DNA of 64,000 bases, taken from NCBI RefSeq assembly GCF_018860425.1, contig NZ_JAHKPI010000014.1, forward strand, positions 1,178,329 through 1,242,328, read 5' to 3'. The notes beneath the pieces are model-generated. The model did no database searches, was not told the DNA's origin, and worked only from the letters and a program-made list of their open reading frames with translations. The number at the start of each line of letters is the position of its first letter. The stretch's first letter is position 1. Of the stretch, positions 17,574 to 27,013 are shown piece by piece. This DNA is from Marinobacter sp. F3R08. Its GTDB lineage: Bacteria > Pseudomonadota > Gammaproteobacteria > Pseudomonadales > Oleiphilaceae. The position numbers and the translations under genes are program-made.

Positions 17574-18755
17574 ATGGATTTCAATGCCTATCAAAAAGCT
17601 TTGTCCTCGCAACTGAGGGGGCTGGAATGCCCGTTTCCTGAAAGTGAGTTTGCCGAACGCCTGGCATGCGTCAGGAGCCGAATGGCCGAGGAGGATTTCG
17701 GAGCCCTGTTGCTGACGGATCCATCGGACATTTTTTACCTGACTGGCTATAGCACGTTTGAAGTATCCGTTCATGTGGCTCTTGTGGTTACCCGGGAGGA
17801 TCTGCTTTTGCAGGTACCGTCCATCGAAATGGGGCCCGCCATGATTACCACACGGGTTGCCCGGGTCAGCGGATACCGGTGGGAGGGCATTGGCGAAGTA
17901 CTGGAACCGCTTGTTGAAGCCCTGAACCATGGTGTTGAAACCGTTGGCATCGACGCCTGGCACGGCTCGTTGCGCCAGGGTGTGCTGGAGGGCCTCAAGG
18001 CCCGGATGTCCGGAGTGAGATTTCTCAATAATGGCGGCTTGTTGAAGCGAATCCGGATTGTAAAGTCGGACGCCGAAATTGGTTTTCTGCGCGAAAGCGC
18101 CCGGATAACCTCCGCAGGTTTGCAGGCAGCTGCGGCGGCGGTACGCCCTGGTGTTACCGACAATGAGATCGCTGCTGTGGGCGCGCGGGCTCTGCTGGAG
18201 GCCGGCAGTGAATTCATGAGTATGCAGCCCATTGTTGTTGCCGGTCGTCGAAGCAGCTTTATTCACTGCAATCACAAACGCTCTGTGGTGCAAGAAGGCG
18301 ATCCGGTCTTTCTGGAATTCGGGTCGGCCTGGCATCGCTACACGGCACCGATGATGCAGACCGTAGTGGCCGGAGGCGAACCCTCGACTGAAATGCAAAG
18401 GATCCATGACGGCTGCCGGCGGATTGTGGACGCCTTGATGGCTTCAGTCCGTCCGGGTGCCACCTTTGATCAGGCGGCTCAAGCCGCGGAAAGGGCGCTG
18501 CACCCGCTGGCAGGGAAAGTGTTTTTCTCCGGGGTGTTTGGTTACACGGTGGGTGCGCAGTTTCCACCCTCATGGGTAGAGGGCTCGGGCTTTATCGCCA
18601 GGGGCGGCAACACGGAGTTTCAGCCTGGAATGGTTTTCCATCTGCCCATCTGTCTGCGTATCCCCGGGAAGTGGGGCATCGGGTGTAGCGAGACGATCCT
18701 GGTTACCCGAGATGGCGCCGAGCCGATGACCCGGAACCCATGGACCCTCGCCTAG
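17574..18755 (+). CDS. M24-fold (pita-bread) hydrolase, creatinase/ectoine-hydrolase-like
   Basis: A 393-residue protein with an N-terminal creatinase-like domain (LLTDPSDIFYLTGYSTFEVS at about residues 47-66) and a C-terminal pita-bread domain. Of the five metal ligands of M24 peptidases, only the last Glu (SETILV, Glu373) remains: the first Asp position is Glu in FLEFG, the second is lost in RYTAPMM, the GHGVG His is Tyr in GYTVG, and MVFHLPI replaces the Glu motif. Such metal-free members include creatinase and ectoine hydrolase (DoeA), which act on C-N bonds of small molecules. The ATG at 17574 follows GAGGAG. It overlaps the VanZ gene by four bases, convergently. Confidence 0.65.
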   Translation: MDFNAYQKALSSQLRGLECPFPESEFAERLACVRSRMAEEDFGALLLTDPSDIFYLTGYSTFEVSVHVALVVTREDLLLQVPSIEMGPAMITTRVARVSGYRWEGIGEVLEPLVEALNHGVETVGIDAWHGSLRQGVLEGLKARMSGVRFLNNGGLLKRIRIVKSDAEIGFLRESARITSAGLQAAAAAVRPGVTDNEIAAVGARALLEAGSEFMSMQPIVVAGRRSSFIHCNHKRSVVQEGDPVFLEFGSAWHRYTAPMMQTVVAGGEPSTEMQRIHDGCRRIVDALMASVRPGATFDQAAQAAERALHPLAGKVFFSGVFGYTVGAQFPPSWVEGSGFIARGGNTEFQPGMVFHLPICLRIPGKWGIGCSETILVTRDGAEPMTRNPWTLA

Positions 18756-19702
18756 TCCAGTCGCAGGTCTGACAGGTAAACGGTGCGGGGTTCGGGCAGG
18801 CGGACGGCGAAAAGCCCCATTCTTCTTATGCTGGACATATCCATGGTCCGGCCATGGGGCGCATTTTCGATGTCAGTCAGCGACCGTGTCAGGGTGCTGA
18901 ATCCCGGCCCCAGTGTCAGGCGAGTGTTGTAGCGGTCGCTATAAGCCTGGTCGCTCCGGTCATGGGTCACGTCGTTGATTCGCAGAGACAGTGTCAGGGG
19001 TTCGCTTGAGGGGTTGAACAGCGTTATTGTCAGGCTTTCAAAATCCCGCCAATCGGCCGGAAGATTGCTGAGCGAGACACCCGAATAGGTCTCGGTGCCG
19101 AGATCGATTTTCAGACTGTGCGGGTGACCCATCGAGTGATCAACGGAGACCGCCAGGCTGCCAGTCCAGAACAGACCGGGGTCTTCATGCCTGAAGTCAT
19201 AGAGCAGGGGCAGTTGATGGTGAACCTGCCATTGCCTGATGGCAACGTTACCGATGGTACCCAGCTCCAGACACAACAGCACAGTGACCGTGACGGCAAG
19301 CAGGATCTGGCGCGCCAAGATCGGTGTCCGCGGCAGAATCAGAGGGCGCCAGGCGATGACCAGCCAACCGCCAATGAGGTTTCGCAGCAGATCCCGACCG
19401 TCCATGTCGCGGTTGTAGTTATGCTGGATCAGCTCAACGCAGGCACCTGCTGCCAGCAATACTGCGGTTACCACCAGCCAGAGACGCCAGCCGCTCAACC
19501 ACCGCCAGGGTCGGATTGCCAGTGTCAGCAGTGCGCAAAGAAGGATGTGACCAAGATTCCAGGCTGACTTGAACAGAGGACCCGAGGCCCAGTCCGGTCC
19601 ACCAATAAAAAGAAAGGGAACAATGAGGAGTGACGCAGCACCGGCCAGCAGCGGAAGCCACCGGCCGGTGCCAGGCATTCCCGGTTTAGAACCAGGAATC
19701 AT
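18752..19702 (-). CDS. VanZ-like membrane protein with C-terminal beta-rich domain
   Basis: A 316-residue protein. The first half has about four membrane segments and the VanZ-like pattern [20 protein letters not shown] (residues about 89-108). After the last helix (about 130-155) there is a soluble segment of about 160 residues, rich in beta strands ([33 protein letters not shown]), that looks like a carbohydrate-binding or galactose-binding-like sandwich. Its start overlaps the parvulin stop by one base (TGATG), so the two are translationally coupled. VanZ is linked to teicoplanin resistance and surface modification, but that role is not implied here. Confidence 0.72.
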   Translation of the reverse strand: MIPGSKPGMPGTGRWLPLLAGAASLLIVPFLFIGGPDWASGPLFKSAWNLGHILLCALLTLAIRPWRWLSGWRLWLVVTAVLLAAGACVELIQHNYNRDMDGRDLLRNLIGGWLVIAWRPLILPRTPILARQILLAVTVTVLLCLELGTIGNVAIRQWQVHHQLPLLYDFRHEDPGLFWTGSLAVSVDHSMGHPHSLKIDLGTETYSGVSLSNLPADWRDFESLTITLFNPSSEPLTLSLRINDVTHDRSDQAYSDRYNTRLTLGPGFSTLTRSLTDIENAPHGRTMDMSSIRRMGLFAVRLPEPRTVYLSDLRLD

Positions 19703-19980
19703 CAGCTACGGCTGGTGACTTCCAGGAGGTGGTAACCGAACTGGGTCTTGATAGGGCCGATTACGGTGTTCAGATCACTGCTGAATACCGCCTTGTCGAA
19801 TTCGGGAACCATCTGACCCGGGCCGAAGGAACCCAGGTCGCCGCCATTGCGACCGGACGGGCAGGAGGAGTGCTGTTTTGCCACTTCGGCAAAATCCTGC
19901 CCGCCTTCAATTGCCTTCTTCAGTTCTTCGCACTTTGCTTCACTGTCTACCAGAATGTGACGGGCTGTTGCTTGTGCCAT
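19702..19980 (-). CDS. ppiC: parvulin-type peptidylprolyl isomerase
   Basis: A 92-residue stand-alone parvulin, PpiC type, catalysing cis-trans isomerisation of prolyl bonds. The sequence [20 protein letters not shown] opens the domain, followed by [27 protein letters not shown] and a FGYHLLEV end, the complete parvulin core. There is no signal peptide, so it is cytoplasmic. I chose the ATG at 19980 over an upstream extension because it matches PpiC length. It is first in a two-gene unit with the VanZ-like gene. Confidence 0.9.
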   Translation of the reverse strand: MAQATARHILVDSEAKCEELKKAIEGGQDFAEVAKQHSSCPSGRNGGDLGSFGPGQMVPEFDKAVFSSDLNTVIGPIKTQFGYHLLEVTSRS

Positions 19981-20160
19981 GGAGGGTATCCTTTTTTGGA
20001 TGAATGGGTACGTCAGAGAGGGAATGCTGCCCGCACAGCTCGCCGGAGGCAAGCCTTTTTATCCGTGTTTCTCCGGCCTCACAGTCCTGCCTGCAAACCT
20101 GTACAATGCCGACTTTCCTTTTGCCGGCCGAGGTCGGCCCTACATCGACAGGTTCATTTC

Positions 20161-21747
20161 TTGATCTCCACCGCCAATATCACCATGCAGTTCGGGGCTA
20201 AGCCCCTGTTTGAAAACGTCTCCGCCAAGTTTGGCAACGGTCATCGCTACGGTCTGATCGGAGCCAACGGCTGCGGCAAGTCCACGCTGATGAAAATCCT
20301 GGGTGGCGATCTTGAACCGTCCGCGGGGCAGGTCATGCTGGAACCCAACACCCGGCTGGGCAAGTTGCGCCAGGACCAGTTTGCCTACGAGGAATGCTCG
20401 GTCATAGATACAGTGATCATGGGCCATGAAGAGCTCTGGAACGTCAAGAAAGAGCGGGATCGTATCTATTCGCTGTCGGAAATGAGTGAAGAAGACGGCA
20501 TGGCCGTGGCGGATCTGGAGGTGCAGTTCGCTGAAATGGACGGCTACACCGCTGAGTCCCGTGCCGGGGAACTGCTGCTGGGCCTCGACATTCCGCTGGA
20601 ACAGCATGACGGCCCCATGAGTGCGCTGGCACCGGGCTGGAAACTCCGGGTTCTGCTGGCCCAGGCACTGTTCTCCGACCCGGATGTCTTGCTGCTGGAT
20701 GAGCCAACCAACCATCTGGATATCAACACTATCCGCTGGCTGGAAAACATCCTGGTGGCCCGCAACAGCACCATGATTATTATCTCCCACGACCGTCACT
20801 TCCTGAACAGCGTGTGCACTCACATGGCGGATCTGGATTATGGCGAACTGCGTCTGTTCCCGGGCAATTACGATGAATACATGACCGCCGCCACACAGGC
20901 CCGCGAGCGCATGCTGTCGGACAACGCCAAGAAGAAGGCCCAGATTGCCGAGCTGCAGCAGTTTGTCAGCCGGTTTTCTGCAAACGCCTCGAAGGCCAAG
21001 CAGGCCACTTCCCGCGCCCGCCAGATCGACAAGATCCAGCTGGAAGAGGTGAAGCCTTCAAGTCGGGTGAGTCCGTTCATCCGTTTTGAGCAGGGCAAGA
21101 AACTGCACCGACAGGCGGTCACTCTGAAGAACATGACCAAGGGCTTCGACGACAAACCCCTGTTCAAGAATCTGAATCTTCAGGTTGAGGCCGGCGAGAG
21201 GATTGCAGTCATTGGCCCTAACGGGATTGGCAAAACCACACTATTGCAATGTCTGGCTGGCGCTTATACCCCCGACAGCGGCGAGGTTAAGTGGACCGAC
21301 AGCGCGGAAGTTGGCTATTTTGCCCAGGACCATACGGCAGACTTTGCTGATGATGAAACCCTGACCGACTGGATGGCCCAATGGACCAAGGGGGGTGAGC
21401 AATTGGTACGCGGCACTCTCGGGCGAATGCTGTTCTCTGGTGACGATATCGGTAAGTCGGTGCGGGTGATCTCCGGCGGTGAGCAGGGGCGGATGCTTTT
21501 TGGCAAACTGATTCTGCAAAAGCCCAATGTGATGCTGATGGACGAGCCCACGAACCACCTGGATATGGAGTCCATTGAGGCGCTGAACCTGGCGCTGGAG
21601 AACTATCCGGGTACACTGATTTTTGTCAGCCATGATCGGGAGTTTGTTTCTTCGCTTGCGACTCGGATTATTGAGCTGAAGGCTGATGGTATCACCGATT
21701 TTAGTGGCAGCTATGATGATTATCTTCGGAGTCAGGGGTACGTTTAA
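20161..21747 (+). CDS. ybiT: ABC-F ATPase, YbiT type
   Basis: A 528-residue ABC-F protein with two ATPase domains. First Walker A is [12 protein letters not shown] and second is [12 protein letters not shown]; two [21 protein letters not shown]alker B regions are present. The sequence runs collinear with E. coli YbiT (530 residues) throughout, including [20 protein letters not shown] in the linker. ABC-F proteins act on the ribosome rather than as transporters. The frame is open from 19729, but the family start corresponds to the TTG at 20161 ([12 protein letters not shown]), so a TTG start with a weak AGG upstream is the likeliest. Confidence 0.9.
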   Translation: MISTANITMQFGAKPLFENVSAKFGNGHRYGLIGANGCGKSTLMKILGGDLEPSAGQVMLEPNTRLGKLRQDQFAYEECSVIDTVIMGHEELWNVKKERDRIYSLSEMSEEDGMAVADLEVQFAEMDGYTAESRAGELLLGLDIPLEQHDGPMSALAPGWKLRVLLAQALFSDPDVLLLDEPTNHLDINTIRWLENILVARNSTMIIISHDRHFLNSVCTHMADLDYGELRLFPGNYDEYMTAATQARERMLSDNAKKKAQIAELQQFVSRFSANASKAKQATSRARQIDKIQLEEVKPSSRVSPFIRFEQGKKLHRQAVTLKNMTKGFDDKPLFKNLNLQVEAGERIAVIGPNGIGKTTLLQCLAGAYTPDSGEVKWTDSAEVGYFAQDHTADFADDETLTDWMAQWTKGGEQLVRGTLGRMLFSGDDIGKSVRVISGGEQGRMLFGKLILQKPNVMLMDEPTNHLDMESIEALNLALENYPGTLIFVSHDREFVSSLATRIIELKADGITDFSGSYDDYLRSQGYV

Positions 21748-21816
21748 CCCCGGTTCTTCGGGTCTTGGGAGAACTCGGACGGGCGGGTAGGCCTTCGAAT
21801 AACTAAGGAAAAGAAC

Positions 21817-22377
21817 ATGGGCGAGACTGAAGTAATCAGTGCCACCCGGAAGTGGGTCGAAGAGGTCGTTGTTGGCTACAACCTGTGCCCATTCGCCAAG
21901 CGTGAGCTTGTCCGGAACCGGGTGCGGTTTGTGGTGTCCGAAGCGACGACCGAAGACGAGCTGCTTCAGGCTCTGCATTCGGAACTGCAAAGGCTGGAAG
22001 ACGAGCCGGAAATTGAAACCACCCTGTTGATTCATCCGGATGTATTGCAGGATTTCGGACCTTACAATGAATTCCTGGATGCGGCCGATGGGCTGCTAGC
22101 CTATCTGGATATGGAAGGCGTGTACCAGATTGCCAGTTTCCATCCGGACTACCAGTTTGAAGGCACCGAGCCGGATGCGGCAGAGAACTACACCAACCGG
22201 TCTCCGTTCCCGATGTTGCACCTGTTGCGGGAAGCGAGCCTGGAGGCCGCTATTGAGAGCTATCCGGATGTGGATGGAATTCCACAGAGAAATATTGAGC
22301 TTATGAACGAGCTGAGCCCGGACAAGATGCGGAATATTCTGCGTTCGTGTCTTGGTGAGCCAAACGGAAAGGTCTGA
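21817..22377 (+). CDS. DUF1415 family protein
   Basis: A 186-residue soluble protein with the DUF1415 opening TRKWVEEVVVGYNLCPFAKR (about residues 8-27), ETTLLIHPDVLQDFGPYNEF and ASFHPDYQFEGTEPDAAENY. Family members are widespread in proteobacteria without a known function; the NLCPFAK Cys is conserved. It is followed four bases later by the spermidine-synthase-like gene, so the two form an operon, possibly with the sirtuin. Confidence 0.85.
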   Translation: MGETEVISATRKWVEEVVVGYNLCPFAKRELVRNRVRFVVSEATTEDELLQALHSELQRLEDEPEIETTLLIHPDVLQDFGPYNEFLDAADGLLAYLDMEGVYQIASFHPDYQFEGTEPDAAENYTNRSPFPMLHLLREASLEAAIESYPDVDGIPQRNIELMNELSPDKMRNILRSCLGEPNGKV

Positions 22378-22381
22378 ACAG

Positions 22382-23113
22382 ATGGGACTGCTTTTCGAGC
22401 AAATAGACAGCCAACCTTCGGTGATCGGTGAAATCACTCTGCGCCGGCGGCGGATTCCGGCCATCGGTGACCGGGATATCTACGAGGTGAAGCTGGGCGA
22501 GGAGTTCCTCATGTCCAGTATGTTTGTGGATGCCGAAGTTGCCCTCTCCGATATCGGACTGGGCGAAACCGCGGGCGACAATCTCAGTGTCGTTGTTGGT
22601 GGTCTGGGCCTGGGTTACACCGCCGTGGCGGCGCTCAAGCATGAGCGGGTTGCCGAGCTGCTGGTGGTTGAGTACCTGAAGCCCGTCATCGGCTGGCATC
22701 AGCAGGAACTGGTGCCCCTGGGTAAAGACCTGAATGCTGATCCACGAAGCCGCTACGTTCATGGCAGCTTCTTTGATCTTGCGATTGCTGACCCTGTGGA
22801 TGGTGGATTCGATCCGGAATGCCCCGGCAAGCAATTCGATGCCATCCTCCTTGATATCGACCACTCCCCCCGGGCTCTGCTGCACGATTCCAGTGCCAGC
22901 TTTTATACCGCCCAGAACCTTCGCCTGATGGCCAGGCAGCTGAAACCTCTTGGCGTGTTTGCCATGTGGTCGAACGAAGGGGAAGATGACGAATTCATGG
23001 CCGTACTGAATGATGTTTTCATCGATGTTGCCTGTCATGTCGTATCCTTCTTCAATCCGTTTCAGAACAGGGAATCGTTCAACACCGTTTACGTGGCCCG
23101 CAAGCCGGGCTGA
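22382..23113 (+). CDS. spermidine synthase-like class I SAM-fold protein
   Basis: A 243-residue protein with a Rossmann SAM fold of the spermidine-synthase type. The loop VVVGGLGLGYTAVAAL (about residues 68-83) is glycine motif I, LLVVEYLKPVI holds the acidic residue at the end of strand 2, and FDAILLDIDHSP (about 151-162) matches the catalytic-loop region. No N-terminal hairpin domain of a true SpeE is obvious, so it may be an aminopropyl- or methyltransferase of unknown substrate. The start at 22382 follows the DUF1415 stop by four bases. Confidence 0.72.
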   Translation: MGLLFEQIDSQPSVIGEITLRRRRIPAIGDRDIYEVKLGEEFLMSSMFVDAEVALSDIGLGETAGDNLSVVVGGLGLGYTAVAALKHERVAELLVVEYLKPVIGWHQQELVPLGKDLNADPRSRYVHGSFFDLAIADPVDGGFDPECPGKQFDAILLDIDHSPRALLHDSSASFYTAQNLRLMARQLKPLGVFAMWSNEGEDDEFMAVLNDVFIDVACHVVSFFNPFQNRESFNTVYVARKPG

Positions 23114-23128
23114 AAAACCGGAGTTTGT

Positions 23129-24031
23129 ATGCCTGTGATTACCCACCGAAGCCGACCTTTCAGCTCCAGTCAGCGTCTGCCCGAGCCAGACGAGCCGCCG
23201 GTGCTGCATGAGCCGGACGAGGCGGGGGCGTTGCTGGCCGAGTTTATCCATCGTTATTCCCGCTTGCTGATTCTGACCGGAGCCGGGGTCAGTACGGACT
23301 CGGGCATTCCGGATTACCGGGACGGCGATGGAGCCTGGAAGCGCAAACAGCCAGTTCAGCACAAGGCATTCATGGAGGATTTTTACACCCGCCAACGTTA
23401 CTGGGGGCGCAGCCTGATTGGCTGGCCGATCATGCGTAATGCCAGGCCAAACCCTTCTCACCACTACATCTCCGATCTGGAGCTGCTTAACCACAGCAGC
23501 CTGGTGGTTACCCAGAATGTGGACCGGCTGCACCAGAAGGCAGGCACTCGGGCGGTGACGGATCTGCACGGTCGGGCTGACGAGGTGCTGTGTATGAGTT
23601 GCGGCTACCGTTGCCCGAGGGACGAGGTGCACGACCGGTGTGCGGATCTGAACCCGGGATTCCGGCACTATACCGCAGAAACCGCACCGGACGGCGATGC
23701 CGATCTGGATGTGGATTTCGACGACTTCCGGCTGGCGGACTGCCCGAAGTGTCAGGGAATTCTGAAGCCGGATGTGGTGTTTTTCGGCGATTTTGTGCCC
23801 AAAGACCGGGTTTATGCGGCGCTGGACACCCTGAAAGCCAGCGACGGTCTTCTGGTTATTGGTTCATCCTTGATGGTGTATTCCGGCTTCCGGTTCTGCC
23901 GTTACGCGAATGAGTGGAACAAGCCGATTGCCACCTTGAATCTGGGCCGGACGCGTGCTGAGGATCTGACAGATCTGAAACTGAATGCGAGGATCGGGGA
24001 GACCCTGCAGGCCTCCCTCGATCAGTTGTAG
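23129..24031 (+). CDS. sirtuin (Sir2-family NAD-dependent protein deacylase)
   Basis: A 300-residue Sir2 protein that removes acyl groups from lysine using NAD+. The NAD motif LTGAGVSTDSGIPDYRDGDG is at about residues 50-69, TQNVDRLHQKAG at about 128-139, the catalytic His is His147 in DLHGR, and the zinc site is CMSC (155, 158) plus CPKC near 206-209. The GIPDYR form and the long insert between the Cys pairs (YTAETAPDGDADLDVDF) resemble the SIRT4-like class II bacterial group. It is 15 bases after the SAM-fold gene, so likely in the same operon. Confidence 0.88.
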   Translation: MPVITHRSRPFSSSQRLPEPDEPPVLHEPDEAGALLAEFIHRYSRLLILTGAGVSTDSGIPDYRDGDGAWKRKQPVQHKAFMEDFYTRQRYWGRSLIGWPIMRNARPNPSHHYISDLELLNHSSLVVTQNVDRLHQKAGTRAVTDLHGRADEVLCMSCGYRCPRDEVHDRCADLNPGFRHYTAETAPDGDADLDVDFDDFRLADCPKCQGILKPDVVFFGDFVPKDRVYAALDTLKASDGLLVIGSSLMVYSGFRFCRYANEWNKPIATLNLGRTRAEDLTDLKLNARIGETLQASLDQL

Positions 24032-24038
24032 CGGTGGA

Positions 24039-25451
24039 TTACATCAGGTTATAGATGAACACCACGGCCACGGCTACCGGGGTAACGAAGCGCACGGTGA
24101 TAAGCCACAGGTTAAACATGCCCGGTGACAGGGCCAGTTCCTTTTCCATTGCCTGGCGTGACATCACCCAGCCTGCGAACAGTGCAACCAGCAATCCGCC
24201 CAGCGGCAGCATGATGTTGGCGGTAAAGAAATCCAGCAGGTCGAAGATGGTCTTGCCCTCGAGCATCGGTACAAAGCCCAGGGGCGCGAAGCCGGACCAC
24301 AGATTCAGAGACAGGATGGAGGCAATACCCAGCGCCCAGCAGACGATGCCGGCGACCAGGGTGCTGACAGTACGGTTCATGCTTTTGCGTTCTTCAAGCC
24401 ATTCCACAATCGGTTCCAGCAACGAAATCCCGGATGTCCAGGCGGCAAAGATCAGCAGAACAAAGAACAGGGTGCCGAAAAGTGAGCCCATGGGCATCTG
24501 GCCGAAGGCCAGTGGCAGGGTCTGGAAGATCAGGCCCGGGCCGGCACCCGGCTCCAGGCCGTTGGCGAACACAATCGGGAAAATGGCGAGGCCGGCAAGC
24601 AGCGCCACGCCTGTGTCGATGACGGACACGGTAATGGAGGTCTTGGCGATAGAGATGTTCTTGGGCAGATAGGAGCCATAAGCCATCATCACTGCCATGC
24701 CGAGACTCAGGGTAAAGAAGGCGTGTCCCAGTGCCACCAGTATCCCGGACGTCGTGAGTTTGGAAAAGTCCGGCTGGAACAGGAAAGCGGCGGCCTGTCC
24801 GAAATGCCCGGTTGTCATCGCATAGCCCACAACAATCAGCAGTAGCACAAACAGGGCTGGCATCAGAATACTGACCGCCCGCTCAAGACCGGAGCGAACG
24901 CCCCGCACCACGACAACCATGACCATTGCCATGAACAGGGTGTGCCAGGCCAGGAGAGTGGTTGGGTCACTGAGCAAGCCGGAGAAAATCGCCCCTACGG
25001 CATCGGCAGACTGGCCGGCGAGTTGGCCGCTGGCAGTTGTGCCCACGTAGGAAATCGCCCAGCCGCCGATGACGGAATAGAACGAGAGAATCAGAAAGCC
25101 TGCCAGAATGCCCACGGCACCCACTAACTTCCACGCTTGCCTGAGGCCATCTCTTTCGGCAATCAGGCTCAGGCTCTTGACCGGGCTGCGACCTCCGCGC
25201 CGGCCAATCATCACCTCTGCCATCATGATGGGAATGCCGACCACGGCAATACAGAGCAGATAAACCAGGACGAAGGCGCCACCGCCATTTTCACCGGTAA
25301 CATAAGGGAATTTCCAGATATTGCCGAGACCGACGGCAGAACCGGTGGCGGCAAGAATAAAAGCAAGGCGTGATGACCAGAGCCCGCGGTTGGCGTTTGA
25401 GCCTTCAAGCGCCCCCGAATAGGTGGCGGAATCTGATGAGGTGACAGACAT
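24039..25451 (-). CDS. NSS-family sodium-dependent amino-acid transporter
   Basis: A 470-residue neurotransmitter:sodium symporter family protein with the first-helix signature LAFILAATGSAVGLGNIWKF (about residues 29-48) and about 11-12 membrane segments. Bacterial NSS members (LeuT, MhsT, TnaT types) import hydrophobic or aromatic amino acids with Na+. It lies just downstream of leucine dehydrogenase on the same strand, 95 bases apart with a hairpin between, which suggests a leucine or branched-chain substrate. I chose the ATG at 25451; the frame opens 57 bases further up. Confidence 0.88.
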   Translation of the reverse strand: MSVTSSDSATYSGALEGSNANRGLWSSRLAFILAATGSAVGLGNIWKFPYVTGENGGGAFVLVYLLCIAVVGIPIMMAEVMIGRRGGRSPVKSLSLIAERDGLRQAWKLVGAVGILAGFLILSFYSVIGGWAISYVGTTASGQLAGQSADAVGAIFSGLLSDPTTLLAWHTLFMAMVMVVVVRGVRSGLERAVSILMPALFVLLLIVVGYAMTTGHFGQAAAFLFQPDFSKLTTSGILVALGHAFFTLSLGMAVMMAYGSYLPKNISIAKTSITVSVIDTGVALLAGLAIFPIVFANGLEPGAGPGLIFQTLPLAFGQMPMGSLFGTLFFVLLIFAAWTSGISLLEPIVEWLEERKSMNRTVSTLVAGIVCWALGIASILSLNLWSGFAPLGFVPMLEGKTIFDLLDFFTANIMLPLGGLLVALFAGWVMSRQAMEKELALSPGMFNLWLITVRFVTPVAVAVVFIYNLM

Positions 25452-25494
25452 AATGATCTCCCGGAGTATTTGTTTTTGTATCAGGGTTTGAGAG

Positions 25495-25520
25495 GGAAGC
25501 TGCCGCAACCGGCAGCTTCC
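25495..25520 (-). promoter_or_regulatory. strong hairpin between leucine dehydrogenase and NSS transporter
   Basis: GGAAGCTGCCG (25495-25505) and CGGCAGCTTCC (25510-25520) form an 11-base-pair stem with a four-base loop. On the minus strand no U-tract follows, so it is probably an RNA-stabilising or attenuating hairpin in the leader of the transporter rather than a terminator. Confidence 0.5.
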
Positions 25521-25546
25521 GTAGGTGTGCGCCGGCCGGTGTCGGC

Positions 25547-26644
25547 TCAGCCGGTGCGAGCCAACTGCTCGGATGCCTGGCTGGCTTCCGCGCTGTGCTT
25601 TTTGAACCGTTCTTCCGCCAGCTCATTGGCGATTTCCCCGGTGGGGCGGCCCGAGCGCTCGGAACGGTTGAAGATTTCGGTCAGGGTGTCGCCGATGGTG
25701 TCGACGTGGTCGCGAACTTTTTCCGGTGTGGCGCCGGTTCGCTCGTAGAAGACATCAATGATGCCACCGGCGTTGATGGCAAAATCCGGTGCGTACAGAA
25801 TGCCCCGATCCCGCAACATGGCATCGTGTTCAGGCCGTTCCAGCAGGTTGTTGGCAGCGCCGGCCACTACGCGGGCCTGAAGTTGCGGAATGCTGCCGTC
25901 GTTCAGTACCGCACCCATGGCGCAGGGGGCAACCACGTCTACCGGTAAAGACAGGATGTCTTCGGCGGCAGCCGGCCTGGCTCCCAGCTGGTCTATCGCC
26001 CGATGCATATTGTCGTCGTGGATGTCATAGACCCAGAGTTCAGCGCCGGCGTCTTTCAGATGTCTGGCCAATCGGAAACCGACATTGCCGATCCCCTGAA
26101 TAGCCACCTTCAGCCCGTTCAGACTATCCCGGCCAAGCTGGTGTTTTACCGCGGCCTTCAGGCCGATAAAGGTACCGTAGGCGGTTGCCGGTGACGGGTC
26201 ACCGTTGCTGGGGTTGCCATCAAAACCGGTGCGCGAGGCAATGCCGGCGACGTGTCCGGTGTGCCGGCCCATGATCTTGAGGTCGGGTACGCTGGTACCC
26301 GAGTCTTCAGCCGCAATGTACTGCCCGCCGAGACTTTCCAGATGGCGGCCCATGGCCTCCATCAATGCCTCGGTTTTGTGTTCGCGGGGGTTGCCGATAA
26401 TCACCGACTTGCCCCCACCCAGATCCAGGTTGGCCAGGGCGGATTTATAGGTCATGCCCCGTGAAAGGCGCAATACATCGCGCACAGCCTCTTCATCCGA
26501 GGCATAGGGGAACATCCGGCAGCCGCCGAGGGCAGGGCCTCGGGAAGTATTATGAATGGCAACGATGGCCTTCAGACCGGTTTCCGGATCGCAAAAAAAA
26601 GACAGGTGTTCGTGGTTATCGAACTCGGGATGGCTGAATAGCAT
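25547..26644 (-). CDS. ldh: leucine dehydrogenase (Glu/Leu/Phe/Val dehydrogenase family)
   Basis: A 365-residue amino-acid dehydrogenase that interconverts leucine and other branched-chain amino acids with 2-oxo acids using NAD+. The catalytic Lys lies in [19 protein letters not shown] (about residues 62-80), followed by [18 protein letters not shown], and the NAD site is [16 protein letters not shown]. The start at 26644 (MLFSHPEF) matches family length; the frame extends to 26809 but that would cover the operator-like palindrome. It probably feeds leucine carbon into degradation, together with the NSS importer downstream. Confidence 0.87.
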   Translation of the reverse strand: MLFSHPEFDNHEHLSFFCDPETGLKAIVAIHNTSRGPALGGCRMFPYASDEEAVRDVLRLSRGMTYKSALANLDLGGGKSVIIGNPREHKTEALMEAMGRHLESLGGQYIAAEDSGTSVPDLKIMGRHTGHVAGIASRTGFDGNPSNGDPSPATAYGTFIGLKAAVKHQLGRDSLNGLKVAIQGIGNVGFRLARHLKDAGAELWVYDIHDDNMHRAIDQLGARPAAAEDILSLPVDVVAPCAMGAVLNDGSIPQLQARVVAGAANNLLERPEHDAMLRDRGILYAPDFAINAGGIIDVFYERTGATPEKVRDHVDTIGDTLTEIFNRSERSGRPTGEIANELAEERFKKHSAEASQASEQLARTG

Positions 26645-26809
26645 TGTGAAATCCTCTCCCACTGAGCCGGATCTCGGCATGAGCGGGTATCTTGTTCTTG
26701 TAGACCGGCTTGTGGCCGGTGTGTCGATTTCAGGTGCCCGGTTTTCCGTTGGGGGTTTCCCATGGAAATGCGCCCTTTTGGGGCAGGACGAAAAATAAAC
26801 TAGCCACAA

Positions 26810-26825
26810 TTGACGTTAACGTCAA
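26810..26825. promoter_or_regulatory. perfect 16-bp palindrome, LiuR-type operator candidate
   Basis: TTGACGTTAACGTCAA is a perfect palindrome in the 369-base gap (26645-27013) between leucine dehydrogenase and azlC. MerR-type LiuR regulators of branched-chain amino acid degradation recognise ACGTnnACGT palindromes of this kind (from memory of published comparative genomics). On the minus strand TTGACG of the palindrome, 17 bases, then TAGTTT gives a plausible promoter reading into leucine dehydrogenase, the position expected for a MerR-family site. The rest of the gap shows no gene. Confidence 0.6.
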
Positions 26826-26966
26826 TATGCAAAAGCGAACGATCTGACGCGGCTGATCATGACCGCCCCGGATGACAGTGTGAAACGTTTCCGGGATTCA
26901 TGGGGTTAGCGAATGGGTCCAGCGGACGGAACCTGATCCATTAGTCGCAATTTCTGCAGTTGCTTC

Positions 26967-27009
26967 GGAAACTACCTATACGCTGGCCGTGGGAAGTGGC
27001 ATAGTTTCC
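26967..27009. promoter_or_regulatory. inverted repeat flanking the azlC start region
   Basis: GGAAACTA (26967-26974) and TAGTTTCC (27002-27009) are perfect complements. The right arm ends four bases before the azlC ATG at 27014. A hairpin here would place a pyrimidine-rich arm where a ribosome binding site is expected, so initiation may be structure dependent. Confidence 0.35.
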
Positions 27010-27013
27010 TCCG

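Noticed and set aside
22301..23668. A 455-codon minus-strand open frame opposite the SAM-fold and sirtuin genes
   Set aside because: Both sense genes have clear family motifs; the antisense protein is low-complexity and unrecognised.
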